From DTKY01 sp037440765 (lineage in GTDB: Bacteria > Acidobacteriota > Terriglobia > Bryobacterales > Bryobacteraceae), in contig JBBITL010000053.1 of assembly GCA_037440765.1 (NCBI GenBank), positions 1 through 30,569 on the forward strand: DNA of 30,569 bases, given 5' to 3'. The translations under genes were made by a program, and so were the position numbers. Below the pieces are notes generated by a model. It saw nothing but the letters and a program-made list of their open reading frames with translations. It had not been told where the DNA came from and ran no database searches. Shown here piece by piece: positions 6,862 to 14,974 of the stretch (the first letter of the stretch is position 1; the number at the start of each line of letters is the position of its first letter).

Positions 6862-7434
6862 TCACTTCATTCCGCCTTTGGCGCGGTCGATGTACTTCAG
6901 GTTCTGGCTGTCGAGCCGGACGACATCGCCGGTCTTGACGAATTGCGGGACCATCACCTCGGCGCCGTTCTCCAGCGTCGCCGTCTTCCAGGTGCTGTCC
7001 TGTTGGGCGTGGACCGGCGGGCTGGTCTGGCCGATGCGCGCCTCGATGATATCCGGAAACAGGACGCTGACTGGCTGTTCCTCAATGAACTCGACGGGGA
7101 GCCGCATTCCCGGCTGAAGGAACCGGGCGCGCTGCCCCAGCAATGACACCGGCACGGAGACCTGTTCGTAATCCTCCGGGTGCATGAAGTGGCAGGCGTC
7201 GCCGTCGGCGTAGAGGAACTCCATCGATCGCTTCTCCACCGGCAGGTCCTCCAGCTTCAACTCCGAGCGGAAGCTGTGCTCCCAGAGAGCTCCCGTGGCC
7301 GGGTTGCGCAGGCGCGCGTGAGTCGATCCGCCCATCTTGCCCTGGCCGGGATGGTAGACGGCGGCCAGGACCCTGTACACGGCTCCTTCGAATCGGATAG
7401 CCATGCCCGCGCGGAGCTGCGATGCCAGGACCAT
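6862..7434 (-). CDS. efp: translation elongation factor P (variant tip loop)
   Basis: The 190-residue product has the three beta-barrel domains of EF-P, which relieves ribosome stalling at consecutive prolines. Domain I opens with ASQLRAGMAIRFEGAVYRVL, domain II has QPGMRLPVEFIEEQPVSVLFP, and domain III ends with PQFVKTGDVVRLDSQNLKYI. The domain I tip, which in E. coli carries the modified Lys34 in a PGKG loop, reads HPGQGKMGG here. Gln31 takes the canonical place and Lys33 lies two residues on. This longer loop occurs in an EF-P branch I recall from other Acidobacteria and Verrucomicrobia. No EpmA/EarP-type modification gene is nearby. It lies between atl (27-base gap) and DUF3467 (4 bases). 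Confidence 0.88.
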   Translation of the reverse strand: MVLASQLRAGMAIRFEGAVYRVLAAVYHPGQGKMGGSTHARLRNPATGALWEHSFRSELKLEDLPVEKRSMEFLYADGDACHFMHPEDYEQVSVPVSLLGQRARFLQPGMRLPVEFIEEQPVSVLFPDIIEARIGQTSPPVHAQQDSTWKTATLENGAEVMVPQFVKTGDVVRLDSQNLKYIDRAKGGMK

Positions 7435-7461
7435 GTGCGCTCACAGTACATGGACAGGATA

Positions 7462-7827
7462 CTATAGCTCCCACCCGCGGAAAACGTGCTGGTGGTCCTC
7501 CATGGCCACGCGCCTCCCGCGAAAGCGCACGCCTTCCATCTGGAGCCGCACCCGCTGCTCCCCGGCCATGTCGTGCTTCAGGCGGATTTCACCTCCGGCG
7601 CCGACCACACGCTGCCACGGCAACGCGTCTCCGCTCTTGCGCAGCAACTGCACCACCTGCCGGTGGTGAAGCGGATAGCCCGCAGCTGCCGCAACCTGGG
7701 CGTAGGTGGCCACCTTGCCTCGAGGGATTCGGACTATCACTCTGCGCATGGCCGCGTCGCGGGCCTCCGACGGCCGCGTCCGCAACAGCCGGCGGCGGAG
7801 AGCCTGCTTGTTGCCGTCCCCCCTCAC
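7462..7827 (-). CDS. atl: alkyltransferase-like protein (MGMT family, Trp in place of active Cys)
   Basis: The 121-residue protein has the DNA-binding domain of O6-alkylguanine-DNA alkyltransferases: IPRGKVATYAQVA, an HHRQVVQLLRK helix with the Arg finger (R56), and PWQRVV. In active MGMT the last motif is PCHRV; here Trp71 replaces the acceptor Cys, the hallmark of ATL proteins. These bind alkylated guanine and flag it for nucleotide excision repair. The GTG start at 7827 keeps the N-terminal helix before IPRGK; an internal Met27 would give a shorter form. It is the first gene of an operon with efp and DUF3467. Confidence 0.88.
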   Translation of the reverse strand: MRGDGNKQALRRRLLRTRPSEARDAAMRRVIVRIPRGKVATYAQVAAAAGYPLHHRQVVQLLRKSGDALPWQRVVGAGGEIRLKHDMAGEQRVRLQMEGVRFRGRRVAMEDHQHVFRGWEL

Positions 7828-7834
7828 CCCACCA

Positions 7835-7842
7835 AGTATACT
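7835..7842. promoter_or_regulatory. palindromic -10 element shared by divergent genes
   Basis: AGTATACT reads the same on both strands, so it offers TATACT as a -10 box towards both the YHS gene (start 7863) and atl (start 7827). A TTGCCG at 7811 is 20 bases from the plus-strand -10, longer than usual. No good -35 is seen for atl. If used, the atl message would be nearly leaderless. Confidence 0.35.
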
Positions 7843-7862
7843 GAATAGAGAGGTGGAATCTC

Positions 7863-8126
7863 ATGAAGACGCTTGCACTTGGGATGGCGCTGGCGCTCGG
7901 CGCGACCGGACTGGCGCCGGCTGTGGCGCAGGCGCAGCAGAAGAAGGAGCAGCCGGCCAAGACCGTGGTGGACCCGGTCTGCGGGATGACGATCGACCCG
8001 GCCAAGGCCGCGGGCAAGAGCGAGCACAAGGGCGCCACCTACTACTTCTGCTCGACTTACTGCAAGAAGACCTTCGACGCGGACCCGGAAGGCACGCTGA
8101 AAAAAGCCGCCCGGGAGAAGAAATAG
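7863..8126 (+). CDS. small exported YHS-domain metal-binding protein
   Basis: The 87-residue protein has a Sec signal peptide (residues 1-24, ending AVAQAQ). A YHS domain follows, with DPVCGMTIDPAKA and YYFCSTYCKKTFDADPE. The cysteines in the CGM and FCSTYC motifs are typical metal ligands of YHS/TRASH-like domains, which bind copper or other heavy metals in the periplasm. A GAGGTGG ribosome site precedes the ATG. Its stop is 7 bases from the convergent propeller gene. No metal transporter gene adjoins it. Confidence 0.85.
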   Translation: MKTLALGMALALGATGLAPAVAQAQQKKEQPAKTVVDPVCGMTIDPAKAAGKSEHKGATYYFCSTYCKKTFDADPEGTLKKAAREKK

Positions 8127-8133
8127 CCCGCTG

Positions 8134-10329
8134 CTACCGGACCACGGCCTGGGCCACGGCCTGGTTGTCGTAATCGTCGGTGACGCGCACCGCCACTGTG
8201 TGCTCGCCGGGTGGGACGCCCGCCAGCCTCAGGACGTAGTCGTGCTCCTGGCTGTCGGATACGCGGGTGGTGGGCTGCGCCACGAGCCATTCGCCGCCGT
8301 CGAGCGAGTACTCGGCCCTCTGTATGAGGCTGTGCGAGTCGGCGGCCTTCCAACGCACCTCCAGCCCTCCGGAAGCCCTCGCGACCGCCAGGCCGGTGAT
8401 CCTGGGCGGGGAGTTGTCGACGAGGAAGGGCCGGCTCACCAGCTGCGCCGACAACTCCTCGCCGGGAGGATTGTCCGGAAGGTCAGTGGCGGTCACGCGG
8501 AGGAGGTACTCTCCGTCGGAGAACGCCGTGGAGTCCCAGCTCAGATACCGCTCCTTGATCCTGTCCCTGAGCAGCCGCCACTCGGTTTCCCGAACGCCGC
8601 GGATCTCGGCTTTAAACAGGAGGGCGTCGCCGTTGTCGTCGCTCGCGGCCCAGCGCGCGCCAAGCTGCCCCTTGTCGTATTGCAGCGCCACAACCCCGGA
8701 GTCCGCCATGGGCACGGACACGCTTCTCCTGGGACGGCCCAGAGGCTGAAGGGTCAGCGTACGGGTGGGCGTGATCAGAAGGGACTGCACGGGGAACCGG
8801 TAGTTGGCGGCTGTGATCTCGATCTCCTGCACAACCGGAGGAACGTTCCTGGTGAGATAGGCGACACTCACCGAGTCCACCTCCGGCGAGCCGCCCGAGG
8901 GCGAGGCGCCCAAGGCCAGCCGCCATTGCATGAAGCGGGCCTGTGGAGAGGCCACGCGCCCGCCGCCAGAGTCGAGTTTCACCGCGGACCACGGGCTCCA
9001 GTCCTGCCGCGGGCGGTCCAGGTTGCCGCTGCGCGTCTCGAAGCGCAGTTCGCCTCCGCCCGGAACTCCCGTGTAGCTCAGCCGGCCCCACAGCGAGAGA
9101 AGGCCGGCATCAAACACGTCGCTCTCGACGGACCCCTCCTTCTCCAGGCCGGGTCCGAGCCGGAAGACCTTGCCGATGTTCCCGGTGGTTGCCAGAATCC
9201 GGCCCTGGCGGCTGGCGAGCAGGCTGGTCACCTGGCTCGGCGGACTCCTCACCAGGAGTGTATTCAGCAGATCTGAATCCAGCCGGTAGATGCCGCCCCG
9301 GTTACCCGTGCCCACCAGCGGCCGGCTCCGGCCGTCCAGGGCGAGCGAATAGACGATGTCCTGGGCGTGCGTCCAGATTCTGCGGGCGTAGCCTTCCGGA
9401 TCGATCCTGTAAACCTCGGAACCGCCAGCCAGCAGCGCCTGGGCGAGAGACACACTGGGCGGGGGCTGCGTAGTGGGCGCCTGCTGAGCGGGCGCCTGTG
9501 TCTGCGCCTGGCCGGCAGCAGCGGGCTGCATGGCGGGCACGGGAGCCGCGGGCGCCACCGCGGGCTGCTTCGTGCCCACGGCCGCGGCGTAGATCGTGCC
9601 GTCCGGAGCCACCGCCACGGCCGTGACCTCGCGCCTGGGCGTCTCAAACAGCACGAATCCCTGCCCGGCGGGCGAGACCCGCACCACCAGCCCATCCGGC
9701 TCGGTCCCGACGAGCAGGTTTCCCTGGCTGTCCACCGCCAGCGCGCGGGCGTGATTCTCCTGGGTTCGGTAGAACACCTCGCCCTTGCCGCCGGGCGTCA
9801 CCCGGTGGATCAGCCCCTCGTCTCCAGTCGCCGCGTACAGGTTTCCCTTCGCGTCGAAGACCATGGCCCACACGTACTTGGCCGCCGGATCGTAGTACAG
9901 TTCCGTCTTTCCGTCCGCTGCGATCAGGTAGATCCTGGCATCGGGCGAGGTTGCGGCGTACAGCCGGTCGCCGTGGTCGACGGCGAGAGCGCTCACCTGC
10001 AACGCATCCATCTCGGCCAGCACGCGGCTCTTGCCCTCCGGCGAGATCACGAACACCCTTGCCCCTGGAACTCCGGGGCCTCCCCCGCCGGCATAGACGT
10101 TGCCTTTGGAGTCTTCGGCAAGAGCCCACAGGTATGGAAGCGAGGAATCCAGGAGCTCCGTGAAGACGGGAGCCAGGCTCAGGCGTCCGTCGCTGCGAAG
10201 GGAGACGTTCTTCAGGACCGCCTTGTCGAAGTCGGCAAAGTCCGACTGCCGCCAGGTGGCCGGCGTCACGGCGCCGGCCCGGCACAGGGGCAGCAGGACG
10301 GCAAGCAACAGCGTCAGGGTTCTGATCAT
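8134..10329 (-). CDS. secreted beta-propeller protein
   Basis: The 731-residue product starts with a signal peptide (MIRTLTLLLAVLLPLCRAGA). Residues about 60-400 hold repeated blades with the pattern DSKGNVYAGG, DHGDRLYAATS, DAKGNLYAATGDEG and DSQGNLLVGT, as in NHL/SMP-30-like propellers. A low-complexity Ala/Pro/Gln linker of about 45 residues interrupts the propeller. The C-terminal half has fibronectin-like beta segments (PPVVQEIEITAANYRF; NSPPRITGLAVARASGG). No catalytic motif is recognised, and a binding or scaffold role is plausible. The start lies 9 bases after the S55 peptidase stop, so the two form an operon and probably act together outside the cytoplasm. Confidence 0.75.
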   Translation of the reverse strand: MIRTLTLLLAVLLPLCRAGAVTPATWRQSDFADFDKAVLKNVSLRSDGRLSLAPVFTELLDSSLPYLWALAEDSKGNVYAGGGGPGVPGARVFVISPEGKSRVLAEMDALQVSALAVDHGDRLYAATSPDARIYLIAADGKTELYYDPAAKYVWAMVFDAKGNLYAATGDEGLIHRVTPGGKGEVFYRTQENHARALAVDSQGNLLVGTEPDGLVVRVSPAGQGFVLFETPRREVTAVAVAPDGTIYAAAVGTKQPAVAPAAPVPAMQPAAAGQAQTQAPAQQAPTTQPPPSVSLAQALLAGGSEVYRIDPEGYARRIWTHAQDIVYSLALDGRSRPLVGTGNRGGIYRLDSDLLNTLLVRSPPSQVTSLLASRQGRILATTGNIGKVFRLGPGLEKEGSVESDVFDAGLLSLWGRLSYTGVPGGGELRFETRSGNLDRPRQDWSPWSAVKLDSGGGRVASPQARFMQWRLALGASPSGGSPEVDSVSVAYLTRNVPPVVQEIEITAANYRFPVQSLLITPTRTLTLQPLGRPRRSVSVPMADSGVVALQYDKGQLGARWAASDDNGDALLFKAEIRGVRETEWRLLRDRIKERYLSWDSTAFSDGEYLLRVTATDLPDNPPGEELSAQLVSRPFLVDNSPPRITGLAVARASGGLEVRWKAADSHSLIQRAEYSLDGGEWLVAQPTTRVSDSQEHDYVLRLAGVPPGEHTVAVRVTDDYDNQAVAQAVVR

Positions 10330-10338
10330 CGAATTGTG

Positions 10339-12162
10339 TTACTTCACCTTGAAGGTCAGCGAGTAGCTCCCGCTGATCACGTAGTCGAACGCAATGGACG
10401 CCTGCTCCACCGTGGTTTCCCGCGCGGCGACTACGGAACGGCTGGCGGCGGGCACGGCCTGCATCACGTTGAGCACCGAGGCCGGGAGGCTGGGCATGAC
10501 CTTGTCGTCATAGTACACGGTCGAGCCGGCGAACAGGATGGACGCATAGACCTTGTTGTTGGCGCGCTCCTGGTTGATCAGCGCTATGCTGCGGTTCAGG
10601 TCGATGAAGCGGTTGGCGCGGCCCGCCGCCGTCTGGATGCGGTTGAGGGTGTCGGCGTCACTGAGAAGGACGCGGTGCTCGCCCGCCGGCAGGCCCATGG
10701 GAATCCTGAGCAGGAGCTCCCGCTCGATGCCCGGGCCCCGGTAAGGACGGAGATAGACCTTGACGGGGACTTCCTCGCCGGGCTGGACCTCCTGCGAGGC
10801 CATCCAGGCGCTTTCGATGGTTGCCGTGCGGCGCTCCGGGATCACGTCCACGCTCAGGTCCACCCCCCGGAAACGGGGCGGAGTGACCGCATTTGTGAAG
10901 AGCCGGTTGAACCGGTCGGCCACCCAGTTAGCCAGCAGGAGCGGAGCCGGCGAGGCAGTCTCGCTGTGCGACTGCATGGTGGCGAGCGACAGGGCGCGAC
11001 CTCCATCCAGCTCGACTCTCCCGTTCAGCCGGTAGGTCGTGCCCTCTCCGAACTCGTTCACCGCCGAGATCGTGTTGTAGAGCGTGGTCAACAGCAGGTT
11101 CGGCGTCAGCCGCTCCACCACAGCGACGCTGTACCGGTAGACTTTCTCCCCACGAACGCCTCCGTCCTCGGCCAGGCTCCGCACGGTGACTGTGACGGGG
11201 ATCATCTCGGCTTCGTCCCCCAGCACTCCCAGCACGCCGCTGCGGCGGTCCTGCCTGAGCGCGCCCACGATCTCGGTGGCGTTGGCGAACTTGTTGGGCT
11301 GGAGGCTGGAGGCCAGCGTCAGCAGGACTTCGCCCTTGCTCATGGGCATGTCCACCCGGCCCAGATTCAGCAGGCTGTGTCCGAAAGCCAGTACGCGGCG
11401 GCCATCGTTGTACGTCACGGTACCCTGGCCAGAGACCGTCATATCCCCGGACACCAGAACCGCCGTTACCACGTCCCCCGGGCGCAGGGATTTCTCCCAG
11501 CCGGGGGCCGGCCTGGAGCCCCGCAGAGCGGCGCCGGCGCCACCCTGCATCACGGTCATGCCCAGTTCGTGGAACACCGGGCCGGCCTGGCGCAGAGCGC
11601 CGGCGTGAAAACCGGACAAAGCCAGCGGAGTCTCAATCGGCGTCATGGCCGGCAGCGGTCCGTGCAAACCGGACGTCAGGACGGCCCCGGCAGCGGGCAG
11701 GGCGCCGAACGCCGCAGCCGTGGAGGGTGGCGGCGCGTCCACGGGCCGCGAGTCGTCCAGGTCGGAAACCTCCAACATCAGCTCAATCGGAGTGATCCCA
11801 CAGATGGCGTCCGGGCTCAGCACGCTGATGCGCGTGGAGATGGCCCCGGCCAGTTTCCCATCGATGTACACGGGGCTGCCGCTCATGCCGCCGGCGACGT
11901 TGGTGCGCTCCGCCTTACCCCCGAGCCTGGCGATGATGATGTCCTGACGCGGTCCACCCGCGTTTCTGTAGACGCCGATGATCTCCACGGGGACCGGCTC
12001 GGGCTCGGTGCCCTGAAACACGGTCCAGGCGTGGCCGGTAAGACCGGGCCTGATATCCCCGATCCGCATCAGTTCAACCTCGCCGATTCCAGGCGGCTGA
12101 GGCGGCTGTTGGGCGAAACAGGCGGCAGCGACAAGAATGATCGCCGCACCTAGACTCTTCAT
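10339..12162 (-). CDS. SpoIVB-like peptidase S55 family protein, exported
   Basis: The 607-residue protein has a signal peptide (residues 1-17) and an N-terminal SpoIVB peptidase S55 domain. It shows DIRPGLTGHAWTVFQG, VEIIGV, the serine motif GGMSGSPVYIDGK (residues 91-103) and GITPIELML. A second conserved block, RVLAFGHSLLNLG with H262, follows the serine. In Bacillus SpoIVB the catalytic His (GHVI-type motif) comes before the Ser, so the order here is reversed. That points to a different arrangement of the dyad or a diverged function. It has a promoter of its own and sits upstream of the secreted propeller gene. The C-terminal 300 residues are beta-rich and unassigned. Confidence 0.75.
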   Translation of the reverse strand: MKSLGAAIILVAAACFAQQPPQPPGIGEVELMRIGDIRPGLTGHAWTVFQGTEPEPVPVEIIGVYRNAGGPRQDIIIARLGGKAERTNVAGGMSGSPVYIDGKLAGAISTRISVLSPDAICGITPIELMLEVSDLDDSRPVDAPPPSTAAAFGALPAAGAVLTSGLHGPLPAMTPIETPLALSGFHAGALRQAGPVFHELGMTVMQGGAGAALRGSRPAPGWEKSLRPGDVVTAVLVSGDMTVSGQGTVTYNDGRRVLAFGHSLLNLGRVDMPMSKGEVLLTLASSLQPNKFANATEIVGALRQDRRSGVLGVLGDEAEMIPVTVTVRSLAEDGGVRGEKVYRYSVAVVERLTPNLLLTTLYNTISAVNEFGEGTTYRLNGRVELDGGRALSLATMQSHSETASPAPLLLANWVADRFNRLFTNAVTPPRFRGVDLSVDVIPERRTATIESAWMASQEVQPGEEVPVKVYLRPYRGPGIERELLLRIPMGLPAGEHRVLLSDADTLNRIQTAAGRANRFIDLNRSIALINQERANNKVYASILFAGSTVYYDDKVMPSLPASVLNVMQAVPAASRSVVAARETTVEQASIAFDYVISGSYSLTFKVK

Positions 12163-12191
12163 GGGATGCGCTCCCTCAGTGAACTTACCCC

Positions 12192-12221
12192 ATTATCTTC
12201 CATCGCGGCGCCTGGCCACAA
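12192..12221 (-). promoter_or_regulatory. promoter of the S55 peptidase/propeller operon
   Basis: On the minus strand TTGTGG (12221-12216) and GATAAT (12197-12192) are spaced by 18 bases. The -10 lies about 30 bases before the ATG at 12162, which also has GAGGGAG upstream. Confidence 0.5.
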
Positions 12222-12509
12222 TCACCGCCCTGTGGCATGTGCCGTTCCCGAGGAAACTCAAGGCGGGTTCCATGACCAAAGTCCTGCCAGGCCCGGCCGC
12301 CCGAGACCTTCAAGCCACCTTCACGACCAGCACATTTCAAAGCAGTTGCCCCCCTCCCGCAGCAGCGTTCCCAACGTGGAGATGCGCCGGAGCGGAGAGC
12401 GCCGGCAACGTCAGTTCCTAGTACCACAAGACCACGCTGTGCTATTGCCGTCCGAAGACCCCACGCATAAGTTCGGATATGGCCGGGACGCGCCGGCCGG
12501 AGAGCACCG
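12222..12509. other. divergent intergenic region before the c-di-GMP genes
   Basis: About 290 bases between the S55 promoter and the PAS-GAF-EAL start. Open frames cross it on both strands but none gives a recognisable protein. No c-di-GMP riboswitch signature, tRNA or clear repeat is seen. Weak promoter-like boxes (TTGCCG at 12445) point to the downstream gene. A GGAGAG ribosome site precedes the ATG at 12510. Confidence 0.5.
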
Positions 12510-14948
12510 ATGGCGACGCCAGCTTCGCGCACGCTTTCTTACATCTGCATGGCGCTTGTGACGGGCGCGGCCGGCCTGGCGGCGGCCGCCGCCTTCTGGC
12601 CGGCGGCCCTCGGCCCGGCGACAGCCACGGAAGCGTCAACGCCGGATAAGGCGCCCTGGCTGCTGCTGTTAGGCTCTCTCGGTCTGCTCACCGGCGCGCT
12701 GCTCGTCCGTGCTGGGCGCCGCGGCTTGCCCGCGCGGCTCCTGCGTCAGGCCCGCCGCGTGGGGGAGAGGCGCGAGCCGGCCTCTTTCACGGGTCCCGCC
12801 GAGAGTGCGGGGGCCGAGCGCCCCGGGCTGGATGGCGACGGGGGTTCCGTTCTGCAACTGCTCGACAGCCTGTCGACAGGCGTCGCCCTGTTGAACCGCC
12901 AGACACACATCCTGAGGGCAAACTCCACGTTCTGCCTGTTGTTTAACCTCAGGGCGGAGGCCGTGCAGGGAAAGCCCCTGCGCGAAGTGCTGCCCGCCCC
13001 GTTCCTGGCGCGCTGGTCGCCACATTTCCTGCTTACCGGAGACTGCCGTGGCGAGGAGATAGCGGAGGTTCCCGACCCGGCCAGCGGCCGGGTGCTACGC
13101 ACCACCCTGATCAAGATCCGGTCCCTGAAGTGCGTACCGGAGTTGCGGGCGCTGCTGGTCGAGGAGATCTCCGGCAAACTGGCAGCGCCGCCGGGGGGCT
13201 CGGAAGACGGCCAGACCAGCCGGCGCATCCTCGATGGGATCAGGGAGGCTGTGGTGCTGGCCGGACCCGACGCCGCGATTGTGGACCTGAACAGGCCTGC
13301 GGCCGAGATGCTCGGCTACAGCCACCGGGAGGCGCTGGGGCTCCCGCTCCGGGAGTTGTTCGCTCCGAACCCGGACAGTCCGACGGGGGAGAAGCAGGAA
13401 GCCGACCTGTTCACCGGAGAGTGGAGACTGGACGGGCGCGTGGTGGAGTTGCCGCTGGTCCGTCAGGACAAGAGCGTCTTCCCGGCGGAACTGAGATTCG
13501 GCGAGTGGGGCGAGGACAGCCGCAGACGCCTGCTGGTCAGCATACGCGACACCACCGCAGAGAGACAGGCGAAACTGCTGGCCGAGGACCGTCTGCGCGT
13601 GATCGAGATGATGTCGCAAGACCGCCCGGCCGAAGAGGTTCTGGCGGAGCTGGCGCAGATGGTGGAGCACCAGACGCCCGGCGCGCGCTGCGTGGTCCTG
13701 CTGCAAAGGGCGGGGCGCCTGCGCACGGCACCCTCCCCCGGCATGCCGCCGGATCTGCTGGAGCATCTGGATGGGCTGCCTGCTGAGACCTGGCGCTCCA
13801 ACCACGCTGCGCAGAAGGCATCGGCCGGCTCGGTGCTGGTCTTCGACATCGAGCGCCACCGGCTCCCCTCCGGACTGTGTGGCGCCGCCTCCGGCCGCGG
13901 CTTCCGGGCTTTCTGGGCGTCGCCGGTGTATTCGGCGGACGGCCTGACGCTCGGCTTCGTCGTGGTTTGCCGCTCGGAGGCGGGAAAGCCCACGGCCTCC
14001 GAGCAGAGCCTGCTGGAGGCGGCGAGCCGCCTGGCCGCCGTGTGCCTGGGGCGGCGGGAGCAGATCTCACGGCCGGTTGCGCGGGACGGGAGCGGATCGC
14101 GGAGCCGGATGCCGCACGGGGGGGCGGCCGCCGACTGGCACAGCGCGGACTTGCAGGCGGGCCTCAAGCGGGCGCTGGACCGGGGCGAGTTCTCGCTCCA
14201 CTTCCAACCTCAGTTCCACGTGGCCACCGAGGAGATGGCGGCGGTGGAGGCCTTGCTGCGCTGGAACCATCCTCAGCATGGGTTGATCCTCCCCTCGCGC
14301 TTCATCCCGGCAGCCGAAGAGTGCGGCATGATCGTGCCCATCGGTGAATGGGTGCTGCGCGAAGCCTGCCGGCACGCGCGCCTGCTTCCGCAGAACGGGA
14401 AGGGGCGGCAGCGGATCGCGGTGAACGTCTCCGGGCTGCACTTCGATCGGGCGGAGTTCCTGGAGCACGTCCGGCTGGCGGTGCAGGAGTCCGGCATCCC
14501 GCCCGGCCTGCTGGAACTGGAACTTCCCGAAAATCTGCTGCTGAAGCACGCCGAGGACTGGGCCGCCAGAATGGCCGGGCTGCGGGAACTCGGCGTGCGC
14601 ATCACGGCTGAGGGTTTCGGTTCCGACTGCTCGTCGCTCGGCCGCCTGCCGCGGCTGCCGCTGAACAACCTGAAGATCGACAGGTGCTTCGTCAGAGGCC
14701 TGGCCGGCCCGGGGGAAGGGCCGGCGCTGGTGAAGTCCATCTCCACGCTGGCGGAAAGCCTCAGGATGGAAGCGACCGCGCCATGCGTCGAGACCCGGGA
14801 GCAGCTTGAAATTCTGGAGTCCACCGGATGCTCCCGCGTGCAAGGCTTTCTGTTCGGGATTCCCATGACAGGCGATGAATTGCGCAAGCAGGCGTCCACG
14901 CTTACCTTGCGCGGGCAGGCCCGCGACCGCCTGACGGCGGTGGCGTGA
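12510..14948 (+). CDS. membrane PAS-PAS-GAF protein with degenerate EAL domain
   Basis: The 812-residue protein has two N-terminal membrane helices (about residues 9-34 and 49-69). A PAS domain (about 112-225, LLDSLSTGVALLNRQ) and a second PAS (about 232-350, ILDGIREAVVLAGPDAAIVD) follow, then a GAF-like segment (about 360-520) and an EAL domain (about 545-800). The EAL signature glutamate is kept (E580 in VEALLRW), as are the Asn of NVSG and the Lys of NLKIDR. The two metal-binding aspartates of the DDFG motif are E701-G702 (AEGFG), and the glutamate of AEGVET is P758 (APCVET). c-di-GMP hydrolysis is therefore unlikely; a c-di-GMP receptor or partner-binding role is more plausible (inference). 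The next c-di-GMP gene starts 26 bases on. Confidence 0.85.
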   Translation: MATPASRTLSYICMALVTGAAGLAAAAAFWPAALGPATATEASTPDKAPWLLLLGSLGLLTGALLVRAGRRGLPARLLRQARRVGERREPASFTGPAESAGAERPGLDGDGGSVLQLLDSLSTGVALLNRQTHILRANSTFCLLFNLRAEAVQGKPLREVLPAPFLARWSPHFLLTGDCRGEEIAEVPDPASGRVLRTTLIKIRSLKCVPELRALLVEEISGKLAAPPGGSEDGQTSRRILDGIREAVVLAGPDAAIVDLNRPAAEMLGYSHREALGLPLRELFAPNPDSPTGEKQEADLFTGEWRLDGRVVELPLVRQDKSVFPAELRFGEWGEDSRRRLLVSIRDTTAERQAKLLAEDRLRVIEMMSQDRPAEEVLAELAQMVEHQTPGARCVVLLQRAGRLRTAPSPGMPPDLLEHLDGLPAETWRSNHAAQKASAGSVLVFDIERHRLPSGLCGAASGRGFRAFWASPVYSADGLTLGFVVVCRSEAGKPTASEQSLLEAASRLAAVCLGRREQISRPVARDGSGSRSRMPHGGAAADWHSADLQAGLKRALDRGEFSLHFQPQFHVATEEMAAVEALLRWNHPQHGLILPSRFIPAAEECGMIVPIGEWVLREACRHARLLPQNGKGRQRIAVNVSGLHFDRAEFLEHVRLAVQESGIPPGLLELELPENLLLKHAEDWAARMAGLRELGVRITAEGFGSDCSSLGRLPRLPLNNLKIDRCFVRGLAGPGEGPALVKSISTLAESLRMEATAPCVETREQLEILESTGCSRVQGFLFGIPMTGDELRKQASTLTLRGQARDRLTAVA

Positions 14949-14974
14949 GATGAAGCGGAGCTAGCACGGAGCCG

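Noticed and set aside
9367..12153. A 928-codon open frame on the plus strand
   Set aside because: It is antisense to the propeller and S55 genes, whose frames have clear family motifs. High GC makes long antisense frames common, and its product is Arg/His/Gln-rich with no recognisable domain.
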